DNA of 64,000 bases from Verrucomicrobiota bacterium (GTDB taxonomy: Bacteria; Verrucomicrobiota; Verrucomicrobiia; Opitutales; Opitutaceae): assembly GCA_014584295.1 (NCBI GenBank), contig JACTNC010000061.1, positions 28,839 through 92,838 on the forward strand, read 5' to 3'. Of the stretch, positions 8,087-16,524 are shown piece by piece. Made by a program: the position numbers and the translations under genes. The notes below the pieces were generated by a model. That model had not been told where the DNA came from, ran no database searches, and saw nothing but the letters and a program-made list of their open reading frames with translations. Within the stretch, counting starts at the first letter, position 1; each line of letters opens with the position of its first letter.

Positions 8087-9640
8087 TCAGACAAGGCCGG
8101 CGAGCGGATCTGACGCGTCGAGGCGCGCTGGAGACTTGCCGCTGCCTTGATCGGAGGAGGCATCGCCCGTGTAACCAAAGAGCCGGCGTCTTTTTATCGC
8201 CGCAGCGACGGGCTCGGGCACCATGCGTTCCCAGGAAGGCGAGTTGTCCTTGATGCGCTGCAGGACGTCGCGGGAAAAAATATTCAGGATGGTGGGATCG
8301 AATCCCACGATGCAGTCGATGAAGTGGTTCTCCAGAAGGTGCGCATAGAGGTTCCTCAGTCGGTCCGCGACCTGGAGATTCTTTGCCGTGATGAGAACAC
8401 CCGATGAGAATGCGTTCGTTGAGACCTGGTGGTGGGAGTTTCCATTCCCCTGGATGTCTGCAATGTAGTGCTCATAGGCATTCTGGTGCATCGGATAGAT
8501 GTACAGCTTGACGGAATTTCTAAACAGGCGGCCAAAGGCCTCCAGAATGCCGCCTTCGAGGTGCTCGTAATACTTCTCGTTGAAAACCTCGAGGAGGTTG
8601 TTGATACCCATCGGAACGCCGATCATCTCCTTCGTGTAGCGCCGGAAATAGGACGTGAGGCGATAGTACTCAGAGTAGTTGGAAATCAGCACGGTCATGC
8701 CGATGTCTGCGAGCAGATCGACGCGCGAGAGGAAATCGGGCGCATCGAGATTTCCTCCTGCGAGAAGATTGTTCATCGTGATTTCCATCAACACGACCGT
8801 GTCCTTGCCCTTGACCAGAGGCTCCTGGACAAACTGCGCGCACGCGCAGTTGAGCATGTCGACATTGACGTGGGTGACGGGCCGGAAGCTCCCGCGCTCG
8901 ACGAGAATCGCCTTCTTGTAGAGAACCTCCGAGGGTTGCAGGACATCTCCGCCCGGACCGAACATCACGGCATTGGTGAGTCCGAATTCGACGAGGTAGA
9001 GCGAGGTGAGGCGGTTATCGACGTTCTTGAATGCCGGTCCGCTGAACTTGAGCATGTCGACCTCGATGCGATCCTCGCCGACATTGTCGGAGAGCGAACG
9101 GATGAGTTTCTTCAAATCGTCGCGGAAATAAAATGCGCCGTAGATCAGGTTCACGCCAACGATACCGAGCGCCTGCTGCTGAAGGACGTTCTCCTTGTCC
9201 CACATGCGCACGTGCATCAGGATGTCGCTCGGTTCTGAATGCGGCTCCGTTTGAAAACGAATGCCCATCCATCCGTGGCATTCGTTGTTACCCTTGAAAC
9301 TCTTGGCGGCGACTGTGTCGGCAAAAGTGAAGAAGGTGGTCCGATCACCCCGCTGCCCTGCGAGCCGTTCCTGAAGAAGATTGAATTCGTGTTCGAGCAT
9401 CAGGCCGAGGCGCTCCCGCGAAACGTAGCGCGCGGACTTGCCGTATATGGCGTCGCTGAACGTCATGTCATAGGCCGAGATGGTCTTGGCGATGGTTCCG
9501 GCTGCTCCACCAGCCTGGAAAAATACACGGGCAACCTCTTGTCCCGCACCAATTTCTGCGAATGTGCCGTACTTGCTCTCGTCGAGGTTGACCGACAGCG
9601 CCTTTCGATTCGTGGTCAGCAGTTCCTTGGGATCGCTCAT
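8087..9640 (-). CDS. Conserved protein of unknown function (GTFAEIGAGQEVAR family)
   Basis: A 517-residue soluble protein with no signal peptide or membrane segment. The ATG at 9640 (MSDPKELL) is preferred; an in-frame GTG lies two codons upstream at 9646. The N-terminus carries the invariant-looking stretch KYGTFAEIGAGQEVARVFFQ, then GGAAGTIAKTISAYDMTFSDAIYG. I recognise this as a conserved bacterial family found in Bacteroidetes and Verrucomicrobia whose database names (such as nicotinate-nucleotide adenylyltransferase or TonB-dependent receptor) look propagated: I see no HxGH nucleotidyl-transferase motif and no beta-barrel signs. The tail from about residue 490 is Ser/Gly/Asp-rich and likely disordered. 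Its function is unknown. It is divergent from sppA with a 169-bp gap, so the two do not form an operon. Confidence 0.7.
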   Translation of the reverse strand: MSDPKELLTTNRKALSVNLDESKYGTFAEIGAGQEVARVFFQAGGAAGTIAKTISAYDMTFSDAIYGKSARYVSRERLGLMLEHEFNLLQERLAGQRGDRTTFFTFADTVAAKSFKGNNECHGWMGIRFQTEPHSEPSDILMHVRMWDKENVLQQQALGIVGVNLIYGAFYFRDDLKKLIRSLSDNVGEDRIEVDMLKFSGPAFKNVDNRLTSLYLVEFGLTNAVMFGPGGDVLQPSEVLYKKAILVERGSFRPVTHVNVDMLNCACAQFVQEPLVKGKDTVVLMEITMNNLLAGGNLDAPDFLSRVDLLADIGMTVLISNYSEYYRLTSYFRRYTKEMIGVPMGINNLLEVFNEKYYEHLEGGILEAFGRLFRNSVKLYIYPMHQNAYEHYIADIQGNGNSHHQVSTNAFSSGVLITAKNLQVADRLRNLYAHLLENHFIDCIVGFDPTILNIFSRDVLQRIKDNSPSWERMVPEPVAAAIKRRRLFGYTGDASSDQGSGKSPARLDASDPLAGLV

Positions 9641-9809
9641 GTACACAGGTGGCTATTCGACACACTAGCATGAAAGCTGATGCCTGTGAAGGGCCTGTAC
9701 CAGGAGGGGCAGGAGGGTGGGGAGCTTGTTTGCCAGACGTTTGAAGCGCGGCGGTCCGGCAGTAATTTTTCCCTAGCTCAATGCGGTTACCCCGGTAAGG
9801 TGGCGGCCT

Positions 9810-11645
9810 ATGAAAACGTTTTTTGCCTCCATGCTCGGTACGATGGCGGCATTGTTTGTCTTCGCTCTCCTTGTGGTTGTCGCAGCCTTTGGTTTCGTCG
9901 GATTCGTGGCGATGGCGACCTCGGGCTCCAAGCCAGTGATGGTCGAGGATGGTGCCTATCTCGTTTTCGATCTCAACGCGGACATTTCCGATGCGCCGCC
10001 GCAGATCAATCCACTGGAGGTCTTCTCCTCTCTTGAGCAACCCGATCGCCCGAAAGCACTGCAGCTACGTGCCGTGACGCGCGCGCTGCATGCGGCTGCG
10101 GACGATGCCCGCATACAGGGGATGTTGATCACTGGCCGTATGGTTCCGAATGACTATGGATCGAGTCTCGCGGCGCTGAAGGAAGTGCGGGACGCAATCA
10201 CGAAGTTTCGCGAAACTGGAAAACCGGTGGTTGCCTATCTTGCTGATGCCGGCACCCGCGAAATCTATCTCGCCTCGGTCGCGTCGGAACTGATCCTCGA
10301 CCCCTATGGCCAGGTGGCGCTGCCGGGCCTTGCCAGCGAACCGATGTTTTTTGCCGGTGCCTTGGACAAGCTGGGAGTCGGCGTGCAGGTTGCGCGGGTG
10401 GGGAAATACAAGTCCGCGGTGGAGCCGTTTCTTCGAGAGGATCTGAGTGCTGAGAATCGGGAACAGCTTCAGAAGCTTCTCGATGACCTCTGGCAAACTG
10501 TCCGTGATCCGATTGCGACTGCCCGGGACATGACGCCGGAGACCTTGCAGTCGCTCGTCGATACCGAGGGCAATATTCGATCCACGGCAGCGCTGGCCTC
10601 CAAGCTGGTGAACCGGGTTGCCTACCGGGATGAGGTGATTGCCGATTTGAAAAAGAGGACCGGGCAGGCGGGGACCAAGGAAAGTTTCAAGCAGATTGGC
10701 CTGGTCGACTATGCGAAGACGATCCCGTCAGGCACGGTTGTTGTCAGCGCGGACAAGGCGGGTGCTGCCGCCGCGAAGCGGGGCAAAGTGGCGGTGGTCT
10801 ACGCCGAGGGCGCGATTGTTGATGGCGAGGGACGCCACGGAGAAGTCGGCGGCGCGAGTTTTTCGCGGGAGCTGAGGCGGCTGCGGCAGGATCCCCAGAT
10901 CGCGGCTGTCGTGATTCGGGTCAACAGCCCTGGTGGTTCTGCAACCGCATCGGAGCATATTCTCCGTGAGGTCAGGCTCACCCGGGAGGTGAAACCAACG
11001 GTGATCTCTATGGGAGGCTATGCGGCCTCGGGGGGCTATTGGATCTCGTCGTTTGGCGATCGCATCTTTGCTGAGGATGCAACCATCACAGGATCGATCG
11101 GCGTGTTTTCCATCCTGCTCGATGTCGAAAGGCTGGCGTCAAAACTGGGGGTGACGTTTGACGTTGTGAAGACAGGAAAGTTCGCCGACCTCGGCACGAT
11201 TTCACGTCCCAAGACGCCAGAGGAACTTGCGCTGTTCCAGCGCGACGCGGACTGGATCTACTCGGAATTCCTGTCGCGGGTGGGCGAAGCGCGCAAGCTC
11301 GCGCCCGAGCGCGTGAAGCAGATCGCGCAGGGTCGTGTCTGGTCAGGGGCAGATGGATTGAAGGTGGGCCTCGTTGATGAGATCGGAGGCCTTGACGCAG
11401 CCATTGCCTATGCTGCGAAGAAGGCGGATCTGGGTGATGCCTACAGTGTTGTTGAGTATCCTCGTGCGAAGTCGTTTCAGGACACCTTGCGTGAACTGGT
11501 CGAAGGTATGCAGTCCTCCGCTACCGGGTCGGGCATCGTGGGAGAAATCAGCCAGCGTCTGCGCGAGCAGGCCGCCAGGCTGACGCAGTTCAATGATCCC
11601 AGCCACCTCTATGCCCGGTTGCCGCTGGAGATCGTCGTGCGCTAG
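9810..11645 (+). CDS. sppA: Signal peptide peptidase SppA, 67-kDa type
   Basis: A 611-residue membrane-anchored serine protease that degrades cleaved signal peptides. One N-terminal transmembrane segment (GTMAALFVFALLVVVAAFGF) anchors tandem ClpP/crotonase-like domains. The catalytic Lys is in the N-terminal domain (ARVGKYKSAVEPF, near residue 199) and the nucleophilic Ser is in the C-terminal domain (GGYAASGGYWISS, near residue 407), matching the split Lys/Ser dyad of the E. coli 67K form in position and total length. The substrate-binding strand INSPGG appears as RVNSPGGSATASE, and TGSIGVF follows the Ser. A purine-rich ribosome site (AAGGTGG) lies just upstream of the ATG. SufT follows 33 bases later on the same strand. 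Confidence 0.95.
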   Translation: MKTFFASMLGTMAALFVFALLVVVAAFGFVGFVAMATSGSKPVMVEDGAYLVFDLNADISDAPPQINPLEVFSSLEQPDRPKALQLRAVTRALHAAADDARIQGMLITGRMVPNDYGSSLAALKEVRDAITKFRETGKPVVAYLADAGTREIYLASVASELILDPYGQVALPGLASEPMFFAGALDKLGVGVQVARVGKYKSAVEPFLREDLSAENREQLQKLLDDLWQTVRDPIATARDMTPETLQSLVDTEGNIRSTAALASKLVNRVAYRDEVIADLKKRTGQAGTKESFKQIGLVDYAKTIPSGTVVVSADKAGAAAAKRGKVAVVYAEGAIVDGEGRHGEVGGASFSRELRRLRQDPQIAAVVIRVNSPGGSATASEHILREVRLTREVKPTVISMGGYAASGGYWISSFGDRIFAEDATITGSIGVFSILLDVERLASKLGVTFDVVKTGKFADLGTISRPKTPEELALFQRDADWIYSEFLSRVGEARKLAPERVKQIAQGRVWSGADGLKVGLVDEIGGLDAAIAYAAKKADLGDAYSVVEYPRAKSFQDTLRELVEGMQSSATGSGIVGEISQRLREQAARLTQFNDPSHLYARLPLEIVVR

Positions 11646-11678
11646 GTTTGGCCAAATCACTCCTCAGACAAGAATACC

Positions 11679-12233
11679 ATGCCTCACTCGAAGGAACATA
11701 CGCTCTCACGCGAAATTGCCGCCACACTGATTCCGGCGGGCAATGCCGTCTCGCTCCCCGCAGGCACGCGGGTTTTCGTCACCCAGGCGCTTGGCGGAAA
11801 CATCACGGTACGCACCGACAGGGGGTTGTATCGGATTTCTGGAGACGATGCTGGTGCAATCGAAGGCTACACGGCTAATGAGGCCCCTGAAAAATCTGAT
11901 TCGTCCACCGACGTCGGGTCATTCAGCGAGCAATTGGTCTGGGATGTGCTCAAGACCTGTTTTGATCCCGAGATACCGGTTAATATCGTCGACCTCGGAC
12001 TTGTCTATGACGTGTCGATCGAGCGTAGCGAGGAGGGGAAACACGCGGTCGAAGTGAAGATGACGCTGACTGCTCAAGGGTGCGGGATGGGGCCAGTGAT
12101 TGCGGAGGATGCGCGAGCGAAAGTGGCCCGGCTACCCAAGGTCGAAAGTGCACGCGTGCACATTGTCTGGGATCCTGTCTGGACTCCGCAGATGATCACT
12201 CCTGCCGGACGCTTGGCATTGGGCCTGGAGTAG
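11679..12233 (+). CDS. sufT: SufT-type iron-sulfur cluster assembly protein (DUF59/MIP18 family)
   Basis: A 184-residue protein. Residues 1-65 form the extra N-terminal domain of bacterial SufT (AGNAVSLPAGTRVFVTQALGG, then ITVRTDRGLYRI). The C-terminal part is a DUF59 domain with LVWDVLKTCFDPEIPVNIVD, the signature DPEIPVNIVDLGLVYDV and the Cys-containing loop TLTAQGCGMGP. SufT proteins assist maturation of [4Fe-4S] enzymes, consistent with the four-cluster protein and molybdoenzyme encoded in this window. No other suf genes are adjacent. The stop codon (12231-12233) lies inside the left copy of the 28-bp direct repeat, so the gene end coincides with a rearrangement boundary. The frame itself is intact. 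Confidence 0.88.
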   Translation: MPHSKEHTLSREIAATLIPAGNAVSLPAGTRVFVTQALGGNITVRTDRGLYRISGDDAGAIEGYTANEAPEKSDSSTDVGSFSEQLVWDVLKTCFDPEIPVNIVDLGLVYDVSIERSEEGKHAVEVKMTLTAQGCGMGPVIAEDARAKVARLPKVESARVHIVWDPVWTPQMITPAGRLALGLE

Positions 12234-12257
12234 CCCCGCCCACTGGCGGCCTCAGGC
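12230..12257. repeat. Direct repeat copy A (28 bp) at the left edge of the toxin-antitoxin cassette
   Basis: Identical over 28 bases to 13138-13165. Similarity continues to about 12280 at lower identity, and on the minus strand this extension reads L-N-M-L-R-Q-R-Y-A-A-stop, compared with L-S-V-L-K-Q-W-L-A-A-stop at copy B, which is the true end of the TIM-barrel gene. Copy A therefore looks like a relic of a homologous gene's 3' end. The shared block includes a small hairpin (CCGCC-CACT-GGCGG, 12236-12249). Confidence 0.85.
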
Positions 12258-12367
12258 AGCGTATCGTTGCCTGAGCATGTTCAGATTCTTTGATGAGCCA
12301 CGGGGTAAACTGCCTTGTCAGGCGAGAGTCTCATGCATCCACTCTCTCCGAAAAAGGATAAGCACCT

Positions 12368-12799
12368 ATGAGCCTCCTCCGAGCGGTCATGGACACAAAC
12401 GTGCTGGTCGCCGCCTTTCGTTCCCGGCAAGGCGCTTCGTTTGAGTTGCTTCGGCGCCTGCGTCGCGGGGAGTGGTCCGTGATGCTCAGCAATCATCTAT
12501 TGTATGAGTATGAGGAACTCTTGAAACACGAAGGCGGGCTACATCTCTCGGAATCTGACGTCGACAACATCCTGAATTTCCTCTGTGCGCGCGGAGAGGA
12601 GTGGCCGCTTGCACCGGGCTGGACTCCGGTACTTTCAGATGCAGACGATGAACCTCTCGTGCAGCTGGCGCATGAATCCGGGGCCATGCGGATCATCAGT
12701 TTCAATATGCGCCATCTCGCGCCAGCAGAAACGCTTGGGATTCACCTCTTGAAACCTTCGGGATTTCTCGACATGTTAAAGGCCCAATCCGAATCATGA
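12368..12799 (+). CDS. PIN-domain toxin of a type II toxin-antitoxin pair
   Basis: A 143-residue PIN-domain protein, a presumed Mg-dependent ribonuclease. The first acidic motif is AVMDTNVLVAAF (Asp9), the second is the Glu of SNHLLYEYEELL, and the third is the DADDEPLVQLA cluster near residue 95, which together form the PIN metal site. The subtype matches 'putative toxin-antitoxin system toxin component, PIN family'. The start is supported by AAAAAGG about 8-14 bases upstream. Its last codons overlap the start of the next gene by 4 bases (ATGA). The toxin-first order is less usual than antitoxin-first but is known for PIN modules. It sits between two direct repeats. Confidence 0.85.
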   Translation: MSLLRAVMDTNVLVAAFRSRQGASFELLRRLRRGEWSVMLSNHLLYEYEELLKHEGGLHLSESDVDNILNFLCARGEEWPLAPGWTPVLSDADDEPLVQLAHESGAMRIISFNMRHLAPAETLGIHLLKPSGFLDMLKAQSES

Positions 12800-13050
12800 G
12801 CACGCTTGAGGCCAAAGTACCTGATATGCTGCTTCAACAGGTTCACGAGTTGGCGAGGAAGGAACTTGTGCCTGTAGACCAGATTGTAGCCATTGCGCTC
12901 GCCGCGCAGGTGTCCGCGTGGTCTGCGCGCGAGCGGATTGGCTCGCGCGCCAAACGGGTCAATTGGCAGCAGGTTGATGACGTGCTCGACAGGGTTCCCG
13001 ACATTCCTCCGATTCCGGGTGATGAGTTAAAGGGAGACGTGCTCAAATAG
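12796..13050 (+). CDS. Cognate antitoxin, small helical/RHH-like protein
   Basis: An 84-residue protein translationally coupled to the PIN toxin. The N-terminal half (VPDMLLQQVHELARKELVPV, then DQIVAIALAAQVSAWSA) has the amphipathic helix-turn-helix spacing of ribbon-helix-helix antitoxins. The C-terminal half (VDDVLDRVPDIPPIPGDELK) is acidic, proline-rich and probably disordered, as expected for a toxin-wrapping tail. It should neutralise the toxin and autorepress the pair. The antitoxin role rests mainly on its position and size. Confidence 0.7.
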   Translation: MSTLEAKVPDMLLQQVHELARKELVPVDQIVAIALAAQVSAWSARERIGSRAKRVNWQQVDDVLDRVPDIPPIPGDELKGDVLK

Positions 13051-13137
13051 TTCAGACCGATTTTTGGTCAGCGCCGCCATTGAGACATGCTTTCTTGCAG
13101 TGGCCTACAAAGGAGCATGGGGCGCAATCGGTCGGGG

Positions 13138-13165
13138 GTAGCCCCGCCCACTGGCGGCCTCAGGC
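13138..13165. repeat. Direct repeat copy B (28 bp) overlapping the 3' end of the TIM-barrel gene
   Basis: Identical to 12230-12257, about 908 bases away. It includes the stop and last Ala codon of the minus-strand TIM-barrel gene (stop at 13160-13162) plus 22 bases of its 3' flank. The flank contains the hairpin CCGCC-CACT-GGCGG (13144-13157), which could act as a weak terminator between the convergent antitoxin and TIM-barrel genes; it has no T-tract. Confidence 0.85.
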
Positions 13166-14113
13166 TGCGAGCCATTGTTTGAGCACGCTCAGGTCCTGGC
13201 GCATCTTCGTGATCAATTCCGCGTCGTCTTTCCATCGGTACTCGTGGTGCTGGCAGAGCGGGCCACTGTAGGAGGATTCCTTCAATGTCGTGAGAAAGGT
13301 GCGATCCACCGTGCCCTTGCCCAATTGGCACTGCTCGGGAATCCATCCCTTTTCGGTTTTCGTCCAGATGAAATCCTTGAGATAGACTGCCGTCAGACGC
13401 GGTTCGGCGAGCTTTGCCTGGATGCGCCAATCGAGCCCCCCCTCGATTGTGGCGTGGCAGATGTCGAAGCAGAATCCGATGTGACGGGGATCCAGGTTCC
13501 TGATCACGGAGTAGATGTCCCAGACCGGTGCACCCACGTAGTTCCGGCCGGAGTGATTCTGGTATCCGGCCTGGATCCCGAGTTCCGAACAGGCGGCAGC
13601 GATATCCTTCAATTTCGCACTCACATCTGCGAGTTGATCGGCCGGTGATCGGGTAAGATCGTACTTGTAGTAACCGAGTCGAATGCGTCGGACGCCCAGT
13701 TTTGAAAGGGCCCGCAGGGTCGAGTCCGCATGCTTCTGGTCGATGCGTGTGATATCCGTGGTCGCGACATACATGTCGCAGCCGCGTTTTCGCAGTGCAT
13801 CGACGTAGGCGGGAAGGAGATCTGGCGCTTTCTCGGGCTCGATCTGGCCCTTGGGGCGAACTGGACATTCGATGCCGTTGAATCCGATCGAAGCGACAAG
13901 TTCGGCAGTCTTTTCAGCATTCAGGTGCTGGAAAGCCTTGGAAAAAACCGCGATCGGCCAACGGATGCCACCGGTATTGCCGAAGGGTCCGGTCGCTGCC
14001 AGCGCACTCCTTGAAGCGAGACTTAAGGCGGAAACGGCCAGCGTGGAGTCGAGGAGAAAACGACGACGTGACAACGGAGCGGTGAACGAGGGGGAAACGG
14101 GTGATGTGGGCAT
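13160..14113 (-). CDS. Tat-exported sugar phosphate isomerase/epimerase-like TIM barrel
   Basis: A 317-residue protein whose N-terminus has a twin-arginine signal (PLSRRRFLLDSTLAVSALSL then ALA), so it is probably exported folded with bound metal. The rest is an AP-endonuclease-2/xylose-isomerase-like barrel. VASIGFNGIECPVRPKGQIEPEK, KLGVRRIRLGYYKYD, AACSELGIQAGYQNHSGRNYVG, HIGFCFDICHATIEGG and LCQHHEYRW carry the His, Glu and Asp residues usual for the metal site. Relatives act as ketose epimerases, inosose-type enzymes or in 3-keto-glycoside metabolism; the substrate here is unknown. It is divergent from the GT39-like gene, and its 3' end is duplicated as repeat copy A. Confidence 0.8.
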   Translation of the reverse strand: MPTSPVSPSFTAPLSRRRFLLDSTLAVSALSLASRSALAATGPFGNTGGIRWPIAVFSKAFQHLNAEKTAELVASIGFNGIECPVRPKGQIEPEKAPDLLPAYVDALRKRGCDMYVATTDITRIDQKHADSTLRALSKLGVRRIRLGYYKYDLTRSPADQLADVSAKLKDIAAACSELGIQAGYQNHSGRNYVGAPVWDIYSVIRNLDPRHIGFCFDICHATIEGGLDWRIQAKLAEPRLTAVYLKDFIWTKTEKGWIPEQCQLGKGTVDRTFLTTLKESSYSGPLCQHHEYRWKDDAELITKMRQDLSVLKQWLAA

Positions 14114-14280
14114 GGTGGGAGCCTGATGATCGTTGGCTGCGGACTAAAGATTGAAATTTCAGAAGATGGGAGCGATGACTTGTCTTTCCGGGCTCGGGTC
14201 CGAAAGACTATGCTAATGACCGAAGGGAAATGTTCCGATCCCTCTTCAATCAAACCCTATCCAGATGATTCGTTCGTCGC

Positions 14281-16407
14281 ATGACTTTGACGCCCCGTAA
14301 GCCAGTTGGATCTCTGCTGGCCTATCTGCCGGCAGTCCTGTTCGCGCTGCTCAGCAACTATTTCTTTACGGGAGAATTCATCTCCCGGTTCAACGATACA
14401 AACGGCGACATCTGGGGGAAGCGGCAGGTTGCGGGTGCGGTATTCCTTTTCCTGGCAGTCGGCGCCAGTATCTGGGCGTTCAGGAGGCAGGACGATCTTC
14501 CCCGATGGGCACCGACGGAAGGGCGCTCTCCCTCGGGGACGCCTGGGCTTCGTGCGTTTCTTCCCGCACTCACGGCATATCTTCTTTCCAACGTCATCTA
14601 CCTGGTGATGGGGGAGACGCCGGTTGTACGGTGGACCTGGTTGCTGGGCATCGTGCTGTTGCTGCTCCCCTTGTGGCGACAGTTCAGCCTCAAGTCTCTG
14701 CGTTCAATCGCAGCCTGGGAGTATCTGCTGCTCGTCATCGTTGTCTTTCTGGCGTTCATGCTTCGGTACAACGATATCGACAAGCTGCCGCTGCATGTGG
14801 ACAACGATGTATCGATCATGGGTCTGCGCTCACGGCGCCTGATCGAGAACAATGACTGGCGCTGGGTGGGCATGGCGATGACCGTGCATTCGCTTTCGGA
14901 GCATCAGTTCATAGCGTGGTCGATGCGTCTGTTTGGAGTCTCGCTTGCAGGGCTGAGCATGTTCAGCATCCTCGCAGGAAGTGCGACCTGCATCGTGGTC
15001 TATGGCTATGGCAGGATCCTGTTCAACCGATGGGTGGGGCTGCTGGCAGCGGCATTCCTGGCCTTCAACTATGTGCACATTCATTTTTCGCGTCAGGTCT
15101 TCGGGCCGCTGGCGACGCTGTTTGTGGCGGCTGCAGGACTTTTTCTCGTACACGGCCTTCGCACCGGGCGGTTGCTGAGCTTTGCCCTTGGCGGCGTTGG
15201 GTTGGGCGCGGGTCTGCTTGACTATTACTCGGCACGCATTGGACCGGTGCTTGCGATCGGGCTGTTTGTCCTTTGGTGGCTCCAGCGAAGGAAGCACATT
15301 CAGGTTGGCTATCGCCATTGGGCGGTCGCGCTGCTCGGCACGCTTGTGGTGTTTGGTCCGAATCTGATCTATGGCATGCTTGATTTTGCGCAGTTCAGGG
15401 GCCGAGGTCAGGATGTGATCCTCTGGACGAAACCTGCGTGGACGCATCTTACCCAAAAATACAACGCTGATGGCAATGTGATGGTCGTGCTCTGGGAACA
15501 GACCAAGCGCACGCTCCTCGCGCCGTTCTACTTCCCGGATGAAAGCACCATCTGTCATCTAAGAAAGCCGATGCTGGGTGCATTCGCGGCGATCAGTTTC
15601 ATATTGGGACTTGGATTCTGCCTGCGGCGGTGTCTGCGCTTCACGCACGCATTCCTTCTTCTCTGGGCCGGTGCGACATTTCTTTTTGGAGGTATTCTGA
15701 CTATTGATCCGCCCTTCTGGCCGCATCTCAATATTGCGGTTCCTGCGCTTTCTCTGATTGCCGCGATCGGCATCGAGCGGCTCTTCAGGCGGGTGGCGAT
15801 CGAATGCAGTGGCATCGTCGAAAAACTCGCCCCGGCGGGTCTGGCGGCCGTGGTGCTTTTCTCCGGCATACACAACTGGGAAGTGTACTATCGGTTTGCC
15901 CGTGACCACGCCGCGGGACGCGTAATTGCGATGCGGCAGATCCGCAGCTTCTCGAAGGAACATCGCGTCTATCTCATCAGTCCGGAGTTCAAGTGGGAAC
16001 AGGAGACGTTTCAGTTTTTTACGCCTCAGATTGACGGAAGGAATCTCAGCGAGCAGGAGCTGCTCAAGAACATACCGCCGATCGATAAACCGACGGTGTT
16101 CATGGTGTTTGAGGGCACCAATCCAGAGGTGCTGAAGAAACTCAACGCTGCATTTCCCCACGCGCGTCGGGAGGCGTTCTGGGACGGATGGGGATGGCCG
16201 GTCCTGACGCAGGTCGAAGTCTATCCCCCGAACTACGTGTTCGCTCCCCAACGCTTCCGCCCACCCGAACCCTATTATGTCGATTTCGCTGGCTGGCGGC
16301 TCATCGCACTTTTCCTTGTCCTAGCCATCGCGCTGGGATGTCTGCTGATAGAGCAGGAATCAAAGGAAGAGCGATCGCCTTCTGACATGCCCGACGGCAA
16401 AGGCTGA
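14281..16407 (+). CDS. GT39-like (ArnT/PMT fold) membrane glycosyltransferase
   Basis: A 708-residue integral membrane protein with about a dozen hydrophobic segments (for example WLLGIVLLLLPLW, YLLLVIVVFLAFML, VGLLAAAFLAFNYVHIHFSR, VALLGTLVVFGPNLIYGML). The first periplasmic loop contains RYNDIDKLPLHVDNDVS, in the position where GT39/PMT-family enzymes carry the D-E or D-D catalytic pair, and HFSRQVFGPL resembles the 'a.R...P' segment of the family. A soluble C-terminal part follows (about residues 560-680, with YRFARDHAAGRVIAMRQI). The expected role is transfer of a sugar from a polyprenyl-phosphate donor to lipid or protein at the periplasmic face. The acceptor is unknown. It is monocistronic. 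Confidence 0.75.
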   Translation: MTLTPRKPVGSLLAYLPAVLFALLSNYFFTGEFISRFNDTNGDIWGKRQVAGAVFLFLAVGASIWAFRRQDDLPRWAPTEGRSPSGTPGLRAFLPALTAYLLSNVIYLVMGETPVVRWTWLLGIVLLLLPLWRQFSLKSLRSIAAWEYLLLVIVVFLAFMLRYNDIDKLPLHVDNDVSIMGLRSRRLIENNDWRWVGMAMTVHSLSEHQFIAWSMRLFGVSLAGLSMFSILAGSATCIVVYGYGRILFNRWVGLLAAAFLAFNYVHIHFSRQVFGPLATLFVAAAGLFLVHGLRTGRLLSFALGGVGLGAGLLDYYSARIGPVLAIGLFVLWWLQRRKHIQVGYRHWAVALLGTLVVFGPNLIYGMLDFAQFRGRGQDVILWTKPAWTHLTQKYNADGNVMVVLWEQTKRTLLAPFYFPDESTICHLRKPMLGAFAAISFILGLGFCLRRCLRFTHAFLLLWAGATFLFGGILTIDPPFWPHLNIAVPALSLIAAIGIERLFRRVAIECSGIVEKLAPAGLAAVVLFSGIHNWEVYYRFARDHAAGRVIAMRQIRSFSKEHRVYLISPEFKWEQETFQFFTPQIDGRNLSEQELLKNIPPIDKPTVFMVFEGTNPEVLKKLNAAFPHARREAFWDGWGWPVLTQVEVYPPNYVFAPQRFRPPEPYYVDFAGWRLIALFLVLAIALGCLLIEQESKEERSPSDMPDGKG

Positions 16408-16524
16408 TGGCGCGCTGATGGGTCTTCAGGGTAACCCGGAATTTTCGGCACTCTTCCGTGTAGATTACCGAGCCTCGACCATTTCCGGTGCGAGGTGGCA
16501 GAATAGGCACGAATCGCTGCCGGT

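Noticed and set aside
8429..9238. 269-codon plus-strand frame
   Set aside because: It is fully antisense to the conserved unknown protein and has a charged, shadow-like composition.
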